Positions 17,597-29,980 of a stretch of DNA of 64,000 nucleotides are shown one piece after another. The translations under genes were made by a program, and so were the position numbers. The DNA comes from Rhodocyclales bacterium. GTDB lineage: Bacteria; Pseudomonadota; Gammaproteobacteria; Burkholderiales; Rhodocyclaceae. The notes beneath the pieces were generated by a model. That model saw only the letters and a program-made list of their open reading frames with translations. It was not told where the DNA came from and did not search any database. Location: the NCBI GenBank assembly GCA_026399435.1, contig JAPLQX010000035.1, positions 21,594-85,593 of the forward strand, read 5' to 3'. Position 1 is the stretch's first letter, and each line of letters opens with the position of its first letter.

Positions 17597-17953
17597 TCAA
17601 GGCGCCTTGCGCTTAAGCATTGACCCCAGGGGCTCGGGGCCACCCAGAATATGGACGTGGAGATGATACACCTCCTGATGCCCGATCCGCCCGGTGTTGA
17701 TGATGGTGCGGAAGCCTTCGTTGAGGCCCTGGCTCCGGGCCAGGTCGTTCGCCTTGGCAAGCATGCGCCCAAGCAGCATCTGGTGACTCATGTCGGCCTC
17801 CATCAGCGAAGCAATGTGCAGCTTGGGCACAATCATGAAATGCACCGGCGCAATCGGGTTGATGTCATTAAAGGCAAAGATCTCCTCGTCTTCATAGATC
17901 TTCTTCGACGGGATTTCGCCGCGCGCAATCCTGCAGAAAATGCAATCGCTCAT
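17597..17953 (-). CDS. HIT-family nucleotide phosphoramidase (HinT-like)
   Basis: 118 residues. CIFCRIARGEIPSKKIYED at the start and the histidine triad HLHVHILGG near the end identify the HinT group, which hydrolyses AMP-lysine and other purine nucleoside phosphoramidates. ATG overlaps hisE by 4 bp. Its place between hisE and tatA is conserved in betaproteobacteria. Confidence 0.93.
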   Translation of the reverse strand: MSDCIFCRIARGEIPSKKIYEDEEIFAFNDINPIAPVHFMIVPKLHIASLMEADMSHQMLLGRMLAKANDLARSQGLNEGFRTIINTGRIGHQEVYHLHVHILGGPEPLGSMLKRKAP

Positions 17954-18279
17954 GCTTCAGGGTTCCGACTGTTCTTCTCGTCGATACCGGAGATGCCTTC
18001 CCTGCGCCGGAATTCGACCATAACGTCATCGACGCCGATGCCGAACTGGGTCAGCAGGATCATGCTGTGAAACCAGAGATCCGTCACTTCGCGCACCAAA
18101 TGCAGGCGATCGCCGTCCTTGGCCGCCATGATGGTCTCGGCGGCTTCCTCCGCCACCTTCTTGCAAATTGCATCGGTGCCCTTGGCATACAGGCTGGCGA
18201 CGTAGGATGAATCGGGCGCCGCGCCCTTGCGTTCAAGCAGCGTCGCCTGAACGCGGTGCATAATTTCAAGATCAATCAT
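17950..18279 (-). CDS. hisE: phosphoribosyl-ATP pyrophosphatase
   Basis: 109 residues. The helical MazG-like fold shows [33 protein letters not shown] with the acidic Mg-binding residues. It cleaves PR-ATP to PR-AMP, step two of histidine synthesis; HisI is separate here and not fused. It overlaps both neighbours by 4 bp. Confidence 0.95.
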   Translation of the reverse strand: MIDLEIMHRVQATLLERKGAAPDSSYVASLYAKGTDAICKKVAEEAAETIMAAKDGDRLHLVREVTDLWFHSMILLTQFGIGVDDVMVEFRRREGISGIDEKNSRNPEA

Positions 18280-18674
18280 TTGTATATCTCCTTCGGGTCC
18301 TTGAGGACGGGCTCGACATCCCGCCAGCCCGAGGTTTCAAGCCGGTTGAAAAAACAGCTGCGTCTACCTGTGTGGCACGCGATCCCGCCACTCTGCTCGA
18401 TCTTCAACAGCACCACATCCTTGTCGCAATCGACCCGCAGTTCCAGCACCTTCTGCGTATGTCCGGATTCTTCGCCCTTGTGCCACAGGCGCCCACGGGA
18501 ACGGGACCAATACACGGCGTGACCGGATTCGGCCGTCAGCGCGAGCGCCTCGCGATTCATCCAGGCGAACATCAGCACCTCGCCCGTCGCTGCGTCCTGG
18601 GCGATCGCGGGAACCAGGCCCTGCGCGTCCCAGAGCACCTCGTCCAGCCATTGGCTGTTTTGCGGCGCGCTCAC
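18276..18674 (-). CDS. hisI: phosphoribosyl-AMP cyclohydrolase
   Basis: 132 residues. The metal and catalytic motifs are [20 protein letters not shown], the DCDKD Mg site, and the zinc-binding [10 protein letters not shown] stretch. It opens the purine ring of PR-AMP, step three. Start and stop each share 4 bp with neighbours. Confidence 0.96.
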   Translation of the reverse strand: MSAPQNSQWLDEVLWDAQGLVPAIAQDAATGEVLMFAWMNREALALTAESGHAVYWSRSRGRLWHKGEESGHTQKVLELRVDCDKDVVLLKIEQSGGIACHTGRRSCFFNRLETSGWRDVEPVLKDPKEIYK

Positions 18675-19429
18675 AGTCTTACCTCGATGCCGCGGCTGCG
18701 CATGTATTCCTTCGCCTGGCGCACGGTGTATTCGCCATAGTGAAAAATGCTCGCTGCCAGGACGGCGTCAGCCCGGCCTTCGGTCACGCCGTCGGCCAGA
18801 TGCTGAAGGTTGCCGACGCCGCCGCTCGCAATCACCGGGATACCGACGGCGTCGGCAACCGCACGCGTCAGCGCAAGATCGAAACCGGACTTGGTGCCAT
18901 CCCTATCCATGCTGGTGAGAAGAATTTCCCCGGCACCAAGGCTTTCAACCTTGCGTGCCCAGTCTATGGCGTCGAGCCCCACATTCTTGCGCCCGCCATG
19001 GGTGAACACCTCCCAACGGCCGGGTGCGGTCTGCTTGGCGTCGATGGCGACCACAATGCATTGTGAACCGACCCTGCCCGCGGCATCGGCCACCAGTTGC
19101 GGATTATTTACCGCCGCCGTATTCATGCTGACCTTGTCGGCGCCGGCGTTCAGCAGCCGGCGCACGTCCTCGACCTGGCGCACGCCGCCACCCACCGTCA
19201 GCGGAATGAACACTTGCGAGGCGACCGCCTCGACAATGTGCAGAATGATGTCCCGATCATCGGAACTGGCCGTGATGTCGAGAAAAGTCAATTCGTCGGC
19301 ACCCTGCTCGTCATAGCGACGAGCGATCTCGACCGGATCGCCGGCATCGCGCAGTTCGACGAAGTTAACGCCCTTGACCACGCGGCCGGCGTTGACATCA
19401 AGGCAGGGAATAATGCGTTTGGCGAGCAT
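18671..19429 (-). CDS. hisF: imidazole glycerol phosphate synthase, cyclase subunit
   Basis: 252 residues, a (beta/alpha)8 barrel. [23 protein letters not shown] carries the catalytic D11 and [15 protein letters not shown] the D130-type residue. It uses ammonia from HisH to build imidazole glycerol phosphate and AICAR. It follows hisA by 13 bp. Confidence 0.97.
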   Translation of the reverse strand: MLAKRIIPCLDVNAGRVVKGVNFVELRDAGDPVEIARRYDEQGADELTFLDITASSDDRDIILHIVEAVASQVFIPLTVGGGVRQVEDVRRLLNAGADKVSMNTAAVNNPQLVADAAGRVGSQCIVVAIDAKQTAPGRWEVFTHGGRKNVGLDAIDWARKVESLGAGEILLTSMDRDGTKSGFDLALTRAVADAVGIPVIASGGVGNLQHLADGVTEGRADAVLAASIFHYGEYTVRQAKEYMRSRGIEVRL

Positions 19430-19442
19430 GGGTCAAAGCCTT

Positions 19443-20186
19443 TCAGCGGCCGGAGAGCTTGTCCGCCTCCGCTTGGGCTTTCCTGAAATCAAGGGTGCCT
19501 TCGTAGATCGCGCGACCGGTGATGGCGCCGGTAATGCCCTCACCCTGCACCGCACAGAGCGCCTTGACATCCTTCATGCTGGCAATGCCGCCGCTGGCAA
19601 TCACCGGGATGCGCAGCGCCTGCGCCAGCTTCACCGTCGCCTCGATGTTCACGCCGGAAAGCATGCCGTCGCGCCCGATATCGGTATAGATGACGGCTTC
19701 GACGCCGTAGTCCTCGAACTTCTTTGCCAGATCGACCACATCGTGGCCAGTCATCTTCGACCAGCCGTCGACCGCGACCTTGCCATCGCGGGCATCGAGC
19801 CCGACGATGATGTGTCCGGGAAACGCACCGCAGGCATCGTGCAGAAAGCCGGGGTTCTTCACCGCCGCCGTGCCGATGATGACGTAGGTCAGACCATCGT
19901 CGAGGCAACGCTCGATGGTTTCCAGGTCGCGAATGCCGCCGCCCAGTTGTACCGGAATCTCGGCGCCGACTTCCTTGAGGATTGCCTTGATCGCGGCTTC
20001 ATTCTTCGGCTTGCCGGCAAAGGCGCCGTTGAGGTCGACCAGATGCAGGCGGCGCGCGCCCTGGTCTATCCAGTGTCGGGCCATGGCCGCCGGGTCTTCG
20101 GAAAATACCGTGGCATCGTCCATTGCGCCCTGTTTCAAGCGGACACAGTGACCATCCTTGAGATCAATCGCAGGTATCAGCAGCAT
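19443..20186 (-). CDS. hisA: phosphoribosylformimino-AICAR-P isomerase
   Basis: 247 residues, a (beta/alpha)8 barrel related to His[21 protein letters not shown] supplies the catalytic D8, and [13 protein letters not shown] the second Asp. It converts ProFAR to PRFAR. A 39-bp gap separates it from hisH. Confidence 0.97.
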   Translation of the reverse strand: MLLIPAIDLKDGHCVRLKQGAMDDATVFSEDPAAMARHWIDQGARRLHLVDLNGAFAGKPKNEAAIKAILKEVGAEIPVQLGGGIRDLETIERCLDDGLTYVIIGTAAVKNPGFLHDACGAFPGHIIVGLDARDGKVAVDGWSKMTGHDVVDLAKKFEDYGVEAVIYTDIGRDGMLSGVNIEATVKLAQALRIPVIASGGIASMKDVKALCAVQGEGITGAITGRAIYEGTLDFRKAQAEADKLSGR

Positions 20187-20225
20187 AGGAAAATGTGAAG
20201 ATATGGAAAAACCGGAGGCCTTGGA

Positions 20226-20864
<639 letters not shown>

Positions 20865-20871
20865 GGAAGGA

Positions 20872-21459
20872 TCAGAGCGAGCCCTTCGTCGAAGGAACGG
20901 CGCCCGCCGCACGCGAATCGGCTTCCACTGCCATGCGCAACGCGCGCGCAAAGGCCTTGAACACGGTCTCCGCCTGATGGTGTGAGTTGTCGCCGCGCAA
21001 GGCGTCGATGTGCGCCGTGATCCCGGCGTGATTCACCAGACCCTGGAAGAACTCGCGCACCAGGTCGACATCGAACTCGCCGATGGTGGCCCGGGTGAAA
21101 GGCACGTTGAAGACCAGGCCCGGCCGACCGGAAAGATCGACCACCACGCGCGACAGAGCCTCGTCGAGCGGCACGTAGGCGTGCCCATACCGGCGCAAGC
21201 CCTTCTTGTCGCCCAGTGCCTTGGCCAGCGCCTGACCGATGGTGATGCCGACGTCTTCGATGGTGTGATGGGCGTCGATGTGCAGATCGCCCTTGGCCTC
21301 GATCGTCAGATCGATCAGGCCGTGGCGCGCGATCTGATCCAGCATATGGTCGAAGAAACCGATGCCGGTGGCGAGATTGGAGGCTCCCGTGCCGTCGAGA
21401 TCGAGGGCGACGCGGATCTTTGTTTCCAGGGTGCTGCGTGTGATTTCGGCTTGCCGCAT
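20872..21459 (-). CDS. hisB: imidazoleglycerol-phosphate dehydratase
   Basis: 195 residues from ATG 21459 ([23 protein letters not shown]), where family homology begins; ATG 21495 would add 12 residues. Mn-binding motifs [24 protein letters not shown] and [10 protein letters not shown] are complete. It is the monofunctional dehydratase. It now leads the hisBHAFIE-hinT-tat run, because hisC beside it points the other way, so it needs its own promoter. Confidence 0.95.
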   Translation of the reverse strand: MRQAEITRSTLETKIRVALDLDGTGASNLATGIGFFDHMLDQIARHGLIDLTIEAKGDLHIDAHHTIEDVGITIGQALAKALGDKKGLRRYGHAYVPLDEALSRVVVDLSGRPGLVFNVPFTRATIGEFDVDLVREFFQGLVNHAGITAHIDALRGDNSHHQAETVFKAFARALRMAVEADSRAAGAVPSTKGSL

Positions 21460-21585
21460 GGCAGTCTTGATCGAGCGAAGGGTCGAGGCCTGCATGATAC
21501 CATCGGCACAATAGGCTGTACGTCAAGCCTGCACGCCAAACCCGAGCCTCAATCACCACTGCCCTAACTACCATTCCGCCTGACC

Positions 21586-22644
21586 ATGAGCCGTTTCTGG
21601 AGCGATGTCGTCAAGGGGCTCAAGCCCTACGTGCCGGGCGAGCAGCCCAAGCTCGCCAACCTGGTGAAACTCAACACCAACGAGAATCCCTACGGACCTT
21701 CGCCGCAGGCGCTGGAAGCGATCCGCGCGGCCACGGACGAATCGCTGAAGCTCTACCCCGACCCGAATGCCGAGCAGCTCAAGCTCGCGATAGCCAAATA
21801 TCACGGCATCGAGTCGAAAAATGTCTTCGTCGGCAACGGCTCGGATGAGGTTCTGGCCCACATCTTTCTCGGCTTGCTGAAGCAGTCGCGGCCCATCCTG
21901 TTCCCCGATATCACCTACAGCTTTTATCCGGTGTATTGCGGGCTCTACCAGGTGAGCTTCGAAACCATTGCACTGGCCGACGACTTTTCGATCCGGGTCG
22001 GCGACTATGCAAAGCCGAACGGCGGCATCATTTTCCCCAACCCGAATGCACCGACGGGCTGCCTGCTGCCCCTGGCTGACATCGAGCGCCTGTTGCAGTC
22101 GAATCCCGACTCGGTCGTCGTGATCGACGAGGCCTACGTCGATTTCGGCGGCGAAAGTGCGATTCCGCTGATCGCGAAGTACCCGAACCTGCTGGTAGTG
22201 CAGACCTTGTCCAAGTCGCGCTCGCTGGCCGGTCTGCGGGTCGGCTTCGCCGCCGGCCACGCCGATCTGATCGAGGCGCTGGAGCGGGTCAAAAACAGCT
22301 TCAATTCCTACCCGCTGGACCGGCTGGCGATCGCCGGCGCGGTGGCCGCCTATGAAGACCGGGAGTATTTTGAGAAGACCTGCCGGGCGGTCATCGCGTC
22401 ACGCGAGACGCTGGTCGGCGAATTGAAAGTGCTCGGCTTCGAAGTGCTGCCCTCGGCGGCCAACTTCATCTTCGTTCGTCATCCGCAGCACGATGCCGAA
22501 AAGTCGGCGCTGGCGCTACGGCGACGCAGCATCATCGTGCGCCATTTCAAGCTGCCGCGCATCGAGCAGTTCCTGCGAATCACGGTCGGCACAGACGAGC
22601 AGTGCGCGGCGCTGATCGCTGCACTGACTGAAATATTGGGGTAG
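21586..22644 (+). CDS. hisC: histidinol-phosphate aminotransferase, inverted relative to the his operon
   Basis: 352 residues, class II aminotransferase fold. [15 protein letters not shown], the PLP pocket ([10 protein letters not shown]) and the Schiff-base lysine in [14 protein letters not shown] are present. It makes histidinol phosphate from imidazole acetol phosphate. All other his genes in the window are on the minus strand; in related genomes hisC lies between hisD and hisB on the same strand. Here it is in the right place but flipped, beside a restriction-modification cassette. Confidence 0.95.
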   Translation: MSRFWSDVVKGLKPYVPGEQPKLANLVKLNTNENPYGPSPQALEAIRAATDESLKLYPDPNAEQLKLAIAKYHGIESKNVFVGNGSDEVLAHIFLGLLKQSRPILFPDITYSFYPVYCGLYQVSFETIALADDFSIRVGDYAKPNGGIIFPNPNAPTGCLLPLADIERLLQSNPDSVVVIDEAYVDFGGESAIPLIAKYPNLLVVQTLSKSRSLAGLRVGFAAGHADLIEALERVKNSFNSYPLDRLAIAGAVAAYEDREYFEKTCRAVIASRETLVGELKVLGFEVLPSAANFIFVRHPQHDAEKSALALRRRSIIVRHFKLPRIEQFLRITVGTDEQCAALIAALTEILG

Positions 22645-22725
22645 TCGCACTTGAGTTAGTCGCTACTTAGCGAACCAAGCAACGCACTCCAACAAAATTC
22701 ACGTTATTGCATTCTCGGGGATTGC

Positions 22726-22757
22726 TTACACAGGCGTGTCGTGACACACTTGTGTAA
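22726..22757. promoter_or_regulatory. 32-bp imperfect palindrome upstream of the methyltransferase gene
   Basis: The half TTACACAGGCGTGTCG (22726-22741) and the inverted half TGACACACTTGTGTAA (22742-22757) match at 13 of 16 positions, with perfect TTACACA/TGTGTAA ends. It ends 21 bp before the GTG start, where an operator would block transcription or translation. R-M operons are often autoregulated by such sites. Confidence 0.5.
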
Positions 22758-22778
22758 CTTTCCAGTGAAAGGCGCACC

Positions 22779-24812
22779 GTGACATATGCTCAAGCGTTGT
22801 TGCAACTCGATAATACCGATTTCTGTTCGGCAATTTCCGAGTTCGAACAAATACTGGCGTCGAATTCGGGAGAAGATCCCTTCGATTCTGCAATCAAGCT
22901 GCTCGCCGCCAAACTGTTTGACGAAACAGAGTGCGATGCCGGCAAGGCGGAAAAATTTCTGATTCACAAGACGCCTGAAGCGACTCACAAAGCGACACAA
23001 GAACTCTATCGTCGGGCGATTCGGCGCTGGCCTTACCTCAACGGTTCAGGTGACGACTTGGGCATTTCGCCACAGCACCTGGTAAGTGCGATGCGCCCGT
23101 TGGTTGGTTGGCGACTCATGGGGTCCGACCTCTCCATGCTTGATGCCGCACTGGAAAGACTTGTAGCAAGGGATGCCAAGGGCGTGCTCGGCCAGTATTT
23201 CACCCCTAGAGAAGTTGTTCGCCTCTGTGTAGATGTGCTAGCACCACACCCGGACGATCAAATCATTGATCCGGCATGTGGCTCTGGAGGATTTATTTTC
23301 GAGGCCGCTCAGTATGCGCTCAAGCAATACGGGGCTGCACCAAACTGCCTGGGGATCGACTATGGCGCAAGAGCAATCAAAGTGGCAGCCTTGCTCTCGG
23401 CCGCCAGTCCCAAGCTAAGAATGGTCGTATCCAAAGCAAACAGCATAGACGGCAGAGAGTCTCCTTCCGCCATTCCCAAAGAGTGGGAAGGCTTTCTCTC
23501 GAAAAATGGAGGCGCCAAGAATAAGCGCGCCCAACTTTGGGGAAGCTGGAATCAACTCGCGTGTTCGGTACTGCTTACCAACCCCCCGTTTGCGGGAACC
23601 ATTGACGATCCCGAGGTACTTGAAGCGTACGAAGCCCAGCAAGATCCATCGTCCAGGAAGGCTGTTAGCAGAGAACATTTGTTCTTGGAACGCGCTGTGA
23701 ATCTCTTGCAGCCTGGCGGTAGACTGGCAATTGTCCTGCCGCAAGGTCTGCTGGCAAACGCATCCGCCGCTTACCTTCGAAAATGGCTATTTGGGAAATG
23801 CCGTGTCCTGGGAGTCGTGGGGCTGCATCCGTTTGCCTTCCTGCCATATACATCCGTCAAGACATCCCTATTGTTCTTGGCAAAACCTGGACCGAACGAG
23901 TCGCTCCTCAAGAGCTACCCAATATTTTTCGCGACCAGCACAAATCCTGGCAAGGACAGCAGTGCCAAGACAACGGGTACCACCGACTATCAGGCAATAG
24001 CGCAAACGTTCTCTCGCTTTCTGAGTTCGCAGCAATTCTCTTGGGCCAAAACTCAACCTATCGCCGAGTACGTTTCAATTCAATGCGAAACAGTATCGTC
24101 GTCGGAAGTCATCCATGCCGACAGACTGGATGCCGAATACTATGACCCGCACGCCAGAGCAATCCTGCGACGGCTCGATGCGGTATCCGAGACACGACTC
24201 GCTAATCTTGTCGATACCCGCATCGACCGTTTCAAGAAGACCGCTATTGGCAAAATTACCTATCTGGATATTTCCTCCGTCGAGAGCAAAACCGGACTCA
24301 CTTTCCCGAACGAAATGCAATCTGCAGACGCGCCAAGCCGTGCCTCCTATATGGTCCGCCCGGGAGATGTCCTGGTAAGCACCGTTCGCCCAGAGCGGAA
24401 TGTCGTAGCCTTGGTGACTAAGTCTGTCGGAAACCAAGCTGTAGCATCCAACGGATTCTGCGTGCTACGTGCGAAAGAAATTCAGCCTGAAGTACTCTTT
24501 GCATATTGCAAGACCGAAGCTTTCAAGACAATGCTGTCTAGACACGCGACGGCTTCGATGTATCCCACCGTGACCGACAAAGATGTTCTGGGAGTTCCAT
24601 TCCTGCCGCCGCCCCAGGATGTTTCAGACAAAGTTGTCAATCTTGTTCGATCGGGCCTAGATATGATCGAGAAAGCGCACCAGCAAATCACCGAGGCGGT
24701 CGCCCTAATGAACGCACATGTTCACGGCGAGAAATCGACAGAAGTAGCGTCCGGTGTCTATGAGGTCAGGCAGGAACGAAAGCCTTACAGGCGAACCCGC
24801 CCCAACGGGTAA
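22779..24812 (+). CDS. N6-adenine DNA methyltransferase fused to a single HsdS-like recognition domain
   Basis: 677 residues from GTG 22779 (GAAAGG 7-8 bases upstream). A helical N-terminal part (1-130) is followed by the type I-like methylase core: GQYFTPREVVRLC (139-150), DPACGSGGF (motif I, 164-172), LTNPPF (motif IV, about 267-271). From about 445 on (DRLDAEYYDPHARAILRRL) the chain looks like one HsdS target-recognition domain ending in a helical conserved region (LDMIEKAHQQITEAVALM). So modification and specificity share one chain. GC is visibly lower than in the his genes. The facing gene at 24817 is the likely nuclease. Confidence 0.85.
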   Translation: MTYAQALLQLDNTDFCSAISEFEQILASNSGEDPFDSAIKLLAAKLFDETECDAGKAEKFLIHKTPEATHKATQELYRRAIRRWPYLNGSGDDLGISPQHLVSAMRPLVGWRLMGSDLSMLDAALERLVARDAKGVLGQYFTPREVVRLCVDVLAPHPDDQIIDPACGSGGFIFEAAQYALKQYGAAPNCLGIDYGARAIKVAALLSAASPKLRMVVSKANSIDGRESPSAIPKEWEGFLSKNGGAKNKRAQLWGSWNQLACSVLLTNPPFAGTIDDPEVLEAYEAQQDPSSRKAVSREHLFLERAVNLLQPGGRLAIVLPQGLLANASAAYLRKWLFGKCRVLGVVGLHPFAFLPYTSVKTSLLFLAKPGPNESLLKSYPIFFATSTNPGKDSSAKTTGTTDYQAIAQTFSRFLSSQQFSWAKTQPIAEYVSIQCETVSSSEVIHADRLDAEYYDPHARAILRRLDAVSETRLANLVDTRIDRFKKTAIGKITYLDISSVESKTGLTFPNEMQSADAPSRASYMVRPGDVLVSTVRPERNVVALVTKSVGNQAVASNGFCVLRAKEIQPEVLFAYCKTEAFKTMLSRHATASMYPTVTDKDVLGVPFLPPPQDVSDKVVNLVRSGLDMIEKAHQQITEAVALMNAHVHGEKSTEVASGVYEVRQERKPYRRTRPNG

Positions 24813-24816
24813 TCGA

Positions 24817-25746
24817 CTATCTTCGTATCGGCTTTGTCTTCACGTTCCACATATCCACGCGCCGACACGCTTCGAGTAGATCAGCGGTCCAAGGTCCGGA
24901 CGGTAGAGAAGAAATCGGGGGGTTCTGCGTAACATGCACAGGATGCGCAGGCACCTTCGGCAATCCCCACTCTTTGCATTCATCGTCGGAAACCGACAGA
25001 GAGTATGCGAAATCGGTAATTCGCCCTGTCCGCAGCCACATAGAGACAGCAAATATGTCTTGATCCTTGAAGCGACAGGAACTCGTAGCCCAAACCTGTC
25101 TGTCTTCACGAGCACTGTTCTTACCGCCCCCCTCTCGCGAAACCGTATGGATCAGTCGTGCTTTGGTCGTGTCTGTGCCCCAAAGCGACTTGAGTTCTAC
25201 CCGATAGACGGCTGAACCTTTCTCCAGCCTGAAATCGAAATAGTTCTGAGTACCGACATGCTTGGCCACATTCTCCGGCATGCGCGTAACCCGAAACCCC
25301 AGTTCTTTCGCCTGAAGAAAGAATGCTGCTTCGCACAGAGCAGACTCGACCTTGGACGTAACTCCGAATGGATCGACCTCCAAATAGTCACCGACCTTCA
25401 CTTCGGACAATGCCGAGGCGAGTCGCGCGCTATCGAAGTACAACTCCCCCTCCACATGATCCGGTAAGGATCGGAGAATTCTGCCCTTGATAACTTCCCT
25501 CCAAGGGGCGCTACCCTCCACATGATCGCGGGGAACGACTTTCCCCGTTGTTCCTTCTTCAAAAGTAGTCCAAACGCCTTGGGGCACTTCGGCACGAAAC
25601 TCTGCCCGCGTCTTTTTCGGCGAAGGGGTTTCCTTCCGAATATCTACGACACGAAGTCGGTACGGCGTAAGAACACGATTGAGCATTTCCGGCGTCGCAC
25701 CGCCGAACCGCTGTAACAGTAACTCGATTGTCTTCTTTGTTGGCAT
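24817..25746 (-). CDS. putative restriction endonuclease (PD-(D/E)xK type)
   Basis: 309 residues from ATG 25746 (MPTKKTIELLLQRFGG), converging on the methyltransferase with a 4-bp gap. No family is recognised for certain. A nuclease-like core is seen: helix with E134 (VESALCEAAFF), then D171 in NYFDFRLEKG and E184-x-K186 in YRVELKSLWG, the D...ExK spacing of PD-(D/E)xK enzymes. It starts 22 bp after the hisD stop on the same strand, so it may be read from the hisD promoter. The call depends on the motif and the methyltransferase neighbour. Confidence 0.55.
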   Translation of the reverse strand: MPTKKTIELLLQRFGGATPEMLNRVLTPYRLRVVDIRKETPSPKKTRAEFRAEVPQGVWTTFEEGTTGKVVPRDHVEGSAPWREVIKGRILRSLPDHVEGELYFDSARLASALSEVKVGDYLEVDPFGVTSKVESALCEAAFFLQAKELGFRVTRMPENVAKHVGTQNYFDFRLEKGSAVYRVELKSLWGTDTTKARLIHTVSREGGGKNSAREDRQVWATSSCRFKDQDIFAVSMWLRTGRITDFAYSLSVSDDECKEWGLPKVPAHPVHVTQNPPISSLPSGPWTADLLEACRRVDMWNVKTKPIRR

Positions 25747-25768
25747 GGCAAGGAGATGTGGAAATGGC

Positions 25769-27064
25769 TCAGTGCTTGATGCGCAGCTCCGCTGCGCGGG
25801 CATGGGCGGTGAGCCCTTCGCCGTGCGCCAGTGTCGCGGCAATCGGCCCCAGGGTTTGCGCTCCGGCCTTGGATACCTCGATCAGGCTGGTGCGTTTCTG
25901 AAAGTCATAGACGCCGAGCGGCGACGAAAACCGCGCGCTGCGGGAGGTCGGCAGCACATGGTTGGGACCGGCGCAGTAGTCGCCGAGCGACTCCGAGCTG
26001 TAGTGCCCGAGGAAGATCGCGCCGGCGTGGCGGATCTTGTCCACCAGCGACGCCGGATCGGCCACCGCCAGTTCGAGGTGTTCCGGCGCAATACGGTTGG
26101 CGACGGTGCAGGCCTCGTCGAGATCGGCAACCTGTATCAGGGCGCCCCTTCCCTTGAGCGAGGCGGCGATTACCTCGCGACGCGGCATGGTCGGCAACAG
26201 CTTTTCGATGCTCGCGGCGACCCGCGCAATGAAATCGGCATCCGGACTCAGCAGGATCGACTGCGCCAGTTCGTCATGCTCGGCCTGTGCGAACAGGTCG
26301 ATCGCCACCCAGTCGGGATTGGCCGACATATCGGCGATAACGACAACCTCCGAGGGCCCGGCCACCATGTCGATGCCGACTGTGCCGAAGACGCGGCGCT
26401 TGGCCGCCGCCACATAGGCGTTGCCGGGGCCGACGATCTTGTCCACTTGCGGAATGGTCTGCGTGCCGTAGGCCAGTGCCGCCACCGCCTGCGCACCGCC
26501 CAGCGTGAACACGCGATCGACGCCGACCAGGCAGGCGGCGGCCAGCACCAGCGCATTCTTCTCGCCGCGCGGGGTGGGCACCACCATGATCAGTTCGCCG
26601 ACTCCCGCCACCTTTGCCGGCAGCGCATTCATCAACACCGAGCTCGGGTAGGCCGCCTTGCCGCCAGGCACGTAGAGGCCGACGCGGTCCAGGGGCGTGA
26701 TCTTCTGCCCGAGCCGCGTCCCGTCGGCTTCGGTGAAACTCCACGACTCGAGCTTCTGCCGCTCGTGATATGAGCTTACCCGCTGTGCCGCCGCTTCGAG
26801 CGCCGCACGCTGGGCAACCGGGAGGCTGTCCAGCGCTCGCCGCAGCTCGCTCCGGGGCAGTTCCAGCTCGGCCATGGTGCCGACATCGAGCTGGTCGAAA
26901 CGGCGTGTGTATTCGAGCACCGCCGCATCACCTTCGGCGCGGACTCGTTTCAGGATTTCGGCAACGGTCTGCTCGATGGCATCGTCCGTCGAATGGTCGA
27001 ACTGCAGCAGCGCGTCGAGCGTGGCGAGGAAGCCGGGGGCCCGGCTCGACAACCGGCGAATCAT
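25769..27064 (-). CDS. hisD: histidinol dehydrogenase
   Basis: 431 residues. [27 protein letters not shown], the zinc/catalytic E and H motif [16 protein letters not shown], and C-terminal [21 protein letters not shown] are intact. It oxidises histidinol to histidine in two NAD steps. Its start overlaps the hisG stop by 4 bp. Downstream, the operon is broken by the restriction-modification cassette. Confidence 0.97.
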   Translation of the reverse strand: MIRRLSSRAPGFLATLDALLQFDHSTDDAIEQTVAEILKRVRAEGDAAVLEYTRRFDQLDVGTMAELELPRSELRRALDSLPVAQRAALEAAAQRVSSYHERQKLESWSFTEADGTRLGQKITPLDRVGLYVPGGKAAYPSSVLMNALPAKVAGVGELIMVVPTPRGEKNALVLAAACLVGVDRVFTLGGAQAVAALAYGTQTIPQVDKIVGPGNAYVAAAKRRVFGTVGIDMVAGPSEVVVIADMSANPDWVAIDLFAQAEHDELAQSILLSPDADFIARVAASIEKLLPTMPRREVIAASLKGRGALIQVADLDEACTVANRIAPEHLELAVADPASLVDKIRHAGAIFLGHYSSESLGDYCAGPNHVLPTSRSARFSSPLGVYDFQKRTSLIEVSKAGAQTLGPIAATLAHGEGLTAHARAAELRIKH

Positions 27065-27702
27065 CGGATTGCGGCCTCAATGGCAGCGATGACCGGTTGC
27101 AGCAGGCCGCGCTTCATCTTGAGCGCCGCCTGATTCACCACCAGCCGCGAGGAGATGCTCATGATCTCCTCGACCTCCACCAGATTGTTGGCTTTCAGCG
27201 TGCTGCCGCTGGAAACCAGATCGACGATGGCCTCGGCCAGACCTGCCAGCGGCGCCAATTCCATCGAACCATAGAGCTTGATGAGGTCGACATGGACCCC
27301 CTTGGCCGCGAAGTGCTCGCGCGCAACGGCAATATACTTCGTGGCAATCCGCAAGCGCGCTCCGCGCCGGACCGCAGCCGCATAGTCGAAGCCGGCCGGC
27401 GCCGCAACGCACATGCGGCATTTGGCGATGTTGAGATCGAGCGGCTGGTACAGCCCCGCGCCGCCGTGTTCCAGCAATACGTCCTTGCCGGCGATGCCGA
27501 GATCGGCCGCGCCGTATTGAACATAGGTCGGGACATCCGAGGCGCGCACGATCACCACGCGGACGTCAGCACGGTTGGTGCCGATGATCAACTTGCGAGA
27601 CTTTTCCGGATCTTCGGCCGGCACGATGCCTGCCGCCGCCAACAGGGGCAGGGTTTCTTCGAAGATGCGGCCCTTGGAAAGGGCGATGGTGATTCCGCTC
27701 AT
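27061..27702 (-). CDS. hisG: ATP phosphoribosyltransferase, short form
   Basis: 213 residues, the short HisG(S) form. [18 protein letters not shown] and [20 protein letters not shown] (PRPP loop) are diagnostic. It lacks the C-terminal regulatory domain, so by family rule it needs HisZ, not in the window, for activity and histidine feedback. It follows murA by 4 bp. Confidence 0.95.
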   Translation of the reverse strand: MSGITIALSKGRIFEETLPLLAAAGIVPAEDPEKSRKLIIGTNRADVRVVIVRASDVPTYVQYGAADLGIAGKDVLLEHGGAGLYQPLDLNIAKCRMCVAAPAGFDYAAAVRRGARLRIATKYIAVAREHFAAKGVHVDLIKLYGSMELAPLAGLAEAIVDLVSSGSTLKANNLVEVEEIMSISSRLVVNQAALKMKRGLLQPVIAAIEAAIR

Positions 27703-27706
27703 GCGG

Positions 27707-29210
<1,504 letters not shown>

Positions 29211-29220
29211 ATGAAACTCC

Positions 29221-29979
29221 TCAGGCGCGCAGCTTGTAGCCGCGTTTCAGCAGGTTCAGGGAAAATGTGGTCAGCAGTGCGAGGCACGTGCCGACCACGG
29301 CAAGGCTCAGCCAGGGCGACGCATCGGAGACGCCGAAGAAGCCATGGCGAAAGCCGTCAATCATGTAGAACACCGGGTTCCAGTGCGATACCTGCTGCCA
29401 GAAAGGCGGCAGCGAATTGACCGAGTAGAAGACGCCGGACAGAAAGGTGAGCGGCATGATCAGAAAGTTCTGGAAGGCGGCGAGCTGATCGAATTTGTCG
29501 GCCCAGATGCCGGCAATCACGCCGAGACTGCCGAGAATCGCACCGCCCAGCAAGGCGAAAACGAGAATCCACACCGGTTCGGCAAACGTCAGCGGGGCAA
29601 ACCAGAACGTGGCCAGCAGGACGCCCGCTCCCACCACGAGGCCGCGCACCACCGACGCCAGGACATAGGCCAGGAAGAACTCAAGATAGGAAATCGGCGG
29701 CAGCAGAACGAAGACGATGTTGCCCGTTACCTTGGACTGGATCAGCGAGGACGAGGAATTGGCAAAGGCGTTCTGCAACACCGACATCATCACCAGCCCC
29801 GGGATCAGGAATGCCGTGTAGATGACGCCGTGCACCTTCACATGGCCTTCCAGTACATGGGAAAAGATCAGCAGGTAGAGCAACGCGGTAAGCACGGGCG
29901 CCGCGACCGTCTGCGAGGCCACTTTCCAGAAACGCAGCACTTCCTTGTAGAAAAGGGTGGAAAAGCCGCCGTGGCACAT
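29221..29979 (-). CDS. ABC-2 type transporter permease (YadH-like)
   Basis: 252 residues with six hydrophobic segments. The ABC-2 signature regions are LIPGLVMMSVLQNAFANSSSSL and FLIMPLTFLSGVFYSVNSLP. It pairs with the ATPase just upstream (1 bp gap) as a YadGH-type exporter. The cargo is unknown; its fixed place next to mla suggests an envelope substrate. Confidence 0.88.
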   Translation of the reverse strand: MCHGGFSTLFYKEVLRFWKVASQTVAAPVLTALLYLLIFSHVLEGHVKVHGVIYTAFLIPGLVMMSVLQNAFANSSSSLIQSKVTGNIVFVLLPPISYLEFFLAYVLASVVRGLVVGAGVLLATFWFAPLTFAEPVWILVFALLGGAILGSLGVIAGIWADKFDQLAAFQNFLIMPLTFLSGVFYSVNSLPPFWQQVSHWNPVFYMIDGFRHGFFGVSDASPWLSLAVVGTCLALLTTFSLNLLKRGYKLRA

Positions 29980-29980
29980 C

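Noticed and set aside
21494..21526. TTGACG ... TATCAT (minus strand) as the hisB promoter
   Set aside because: The spacing is 21 bp, too long for a normal sigma70 promoter; some promoter must exist here but this pair does not prove it.
22645..25768. A transposon or integrase-borne island around the R-M genes
   Set aside because: No transposase, integrase or terminal inverted repeats are seen; only composition and position suggest transfer.
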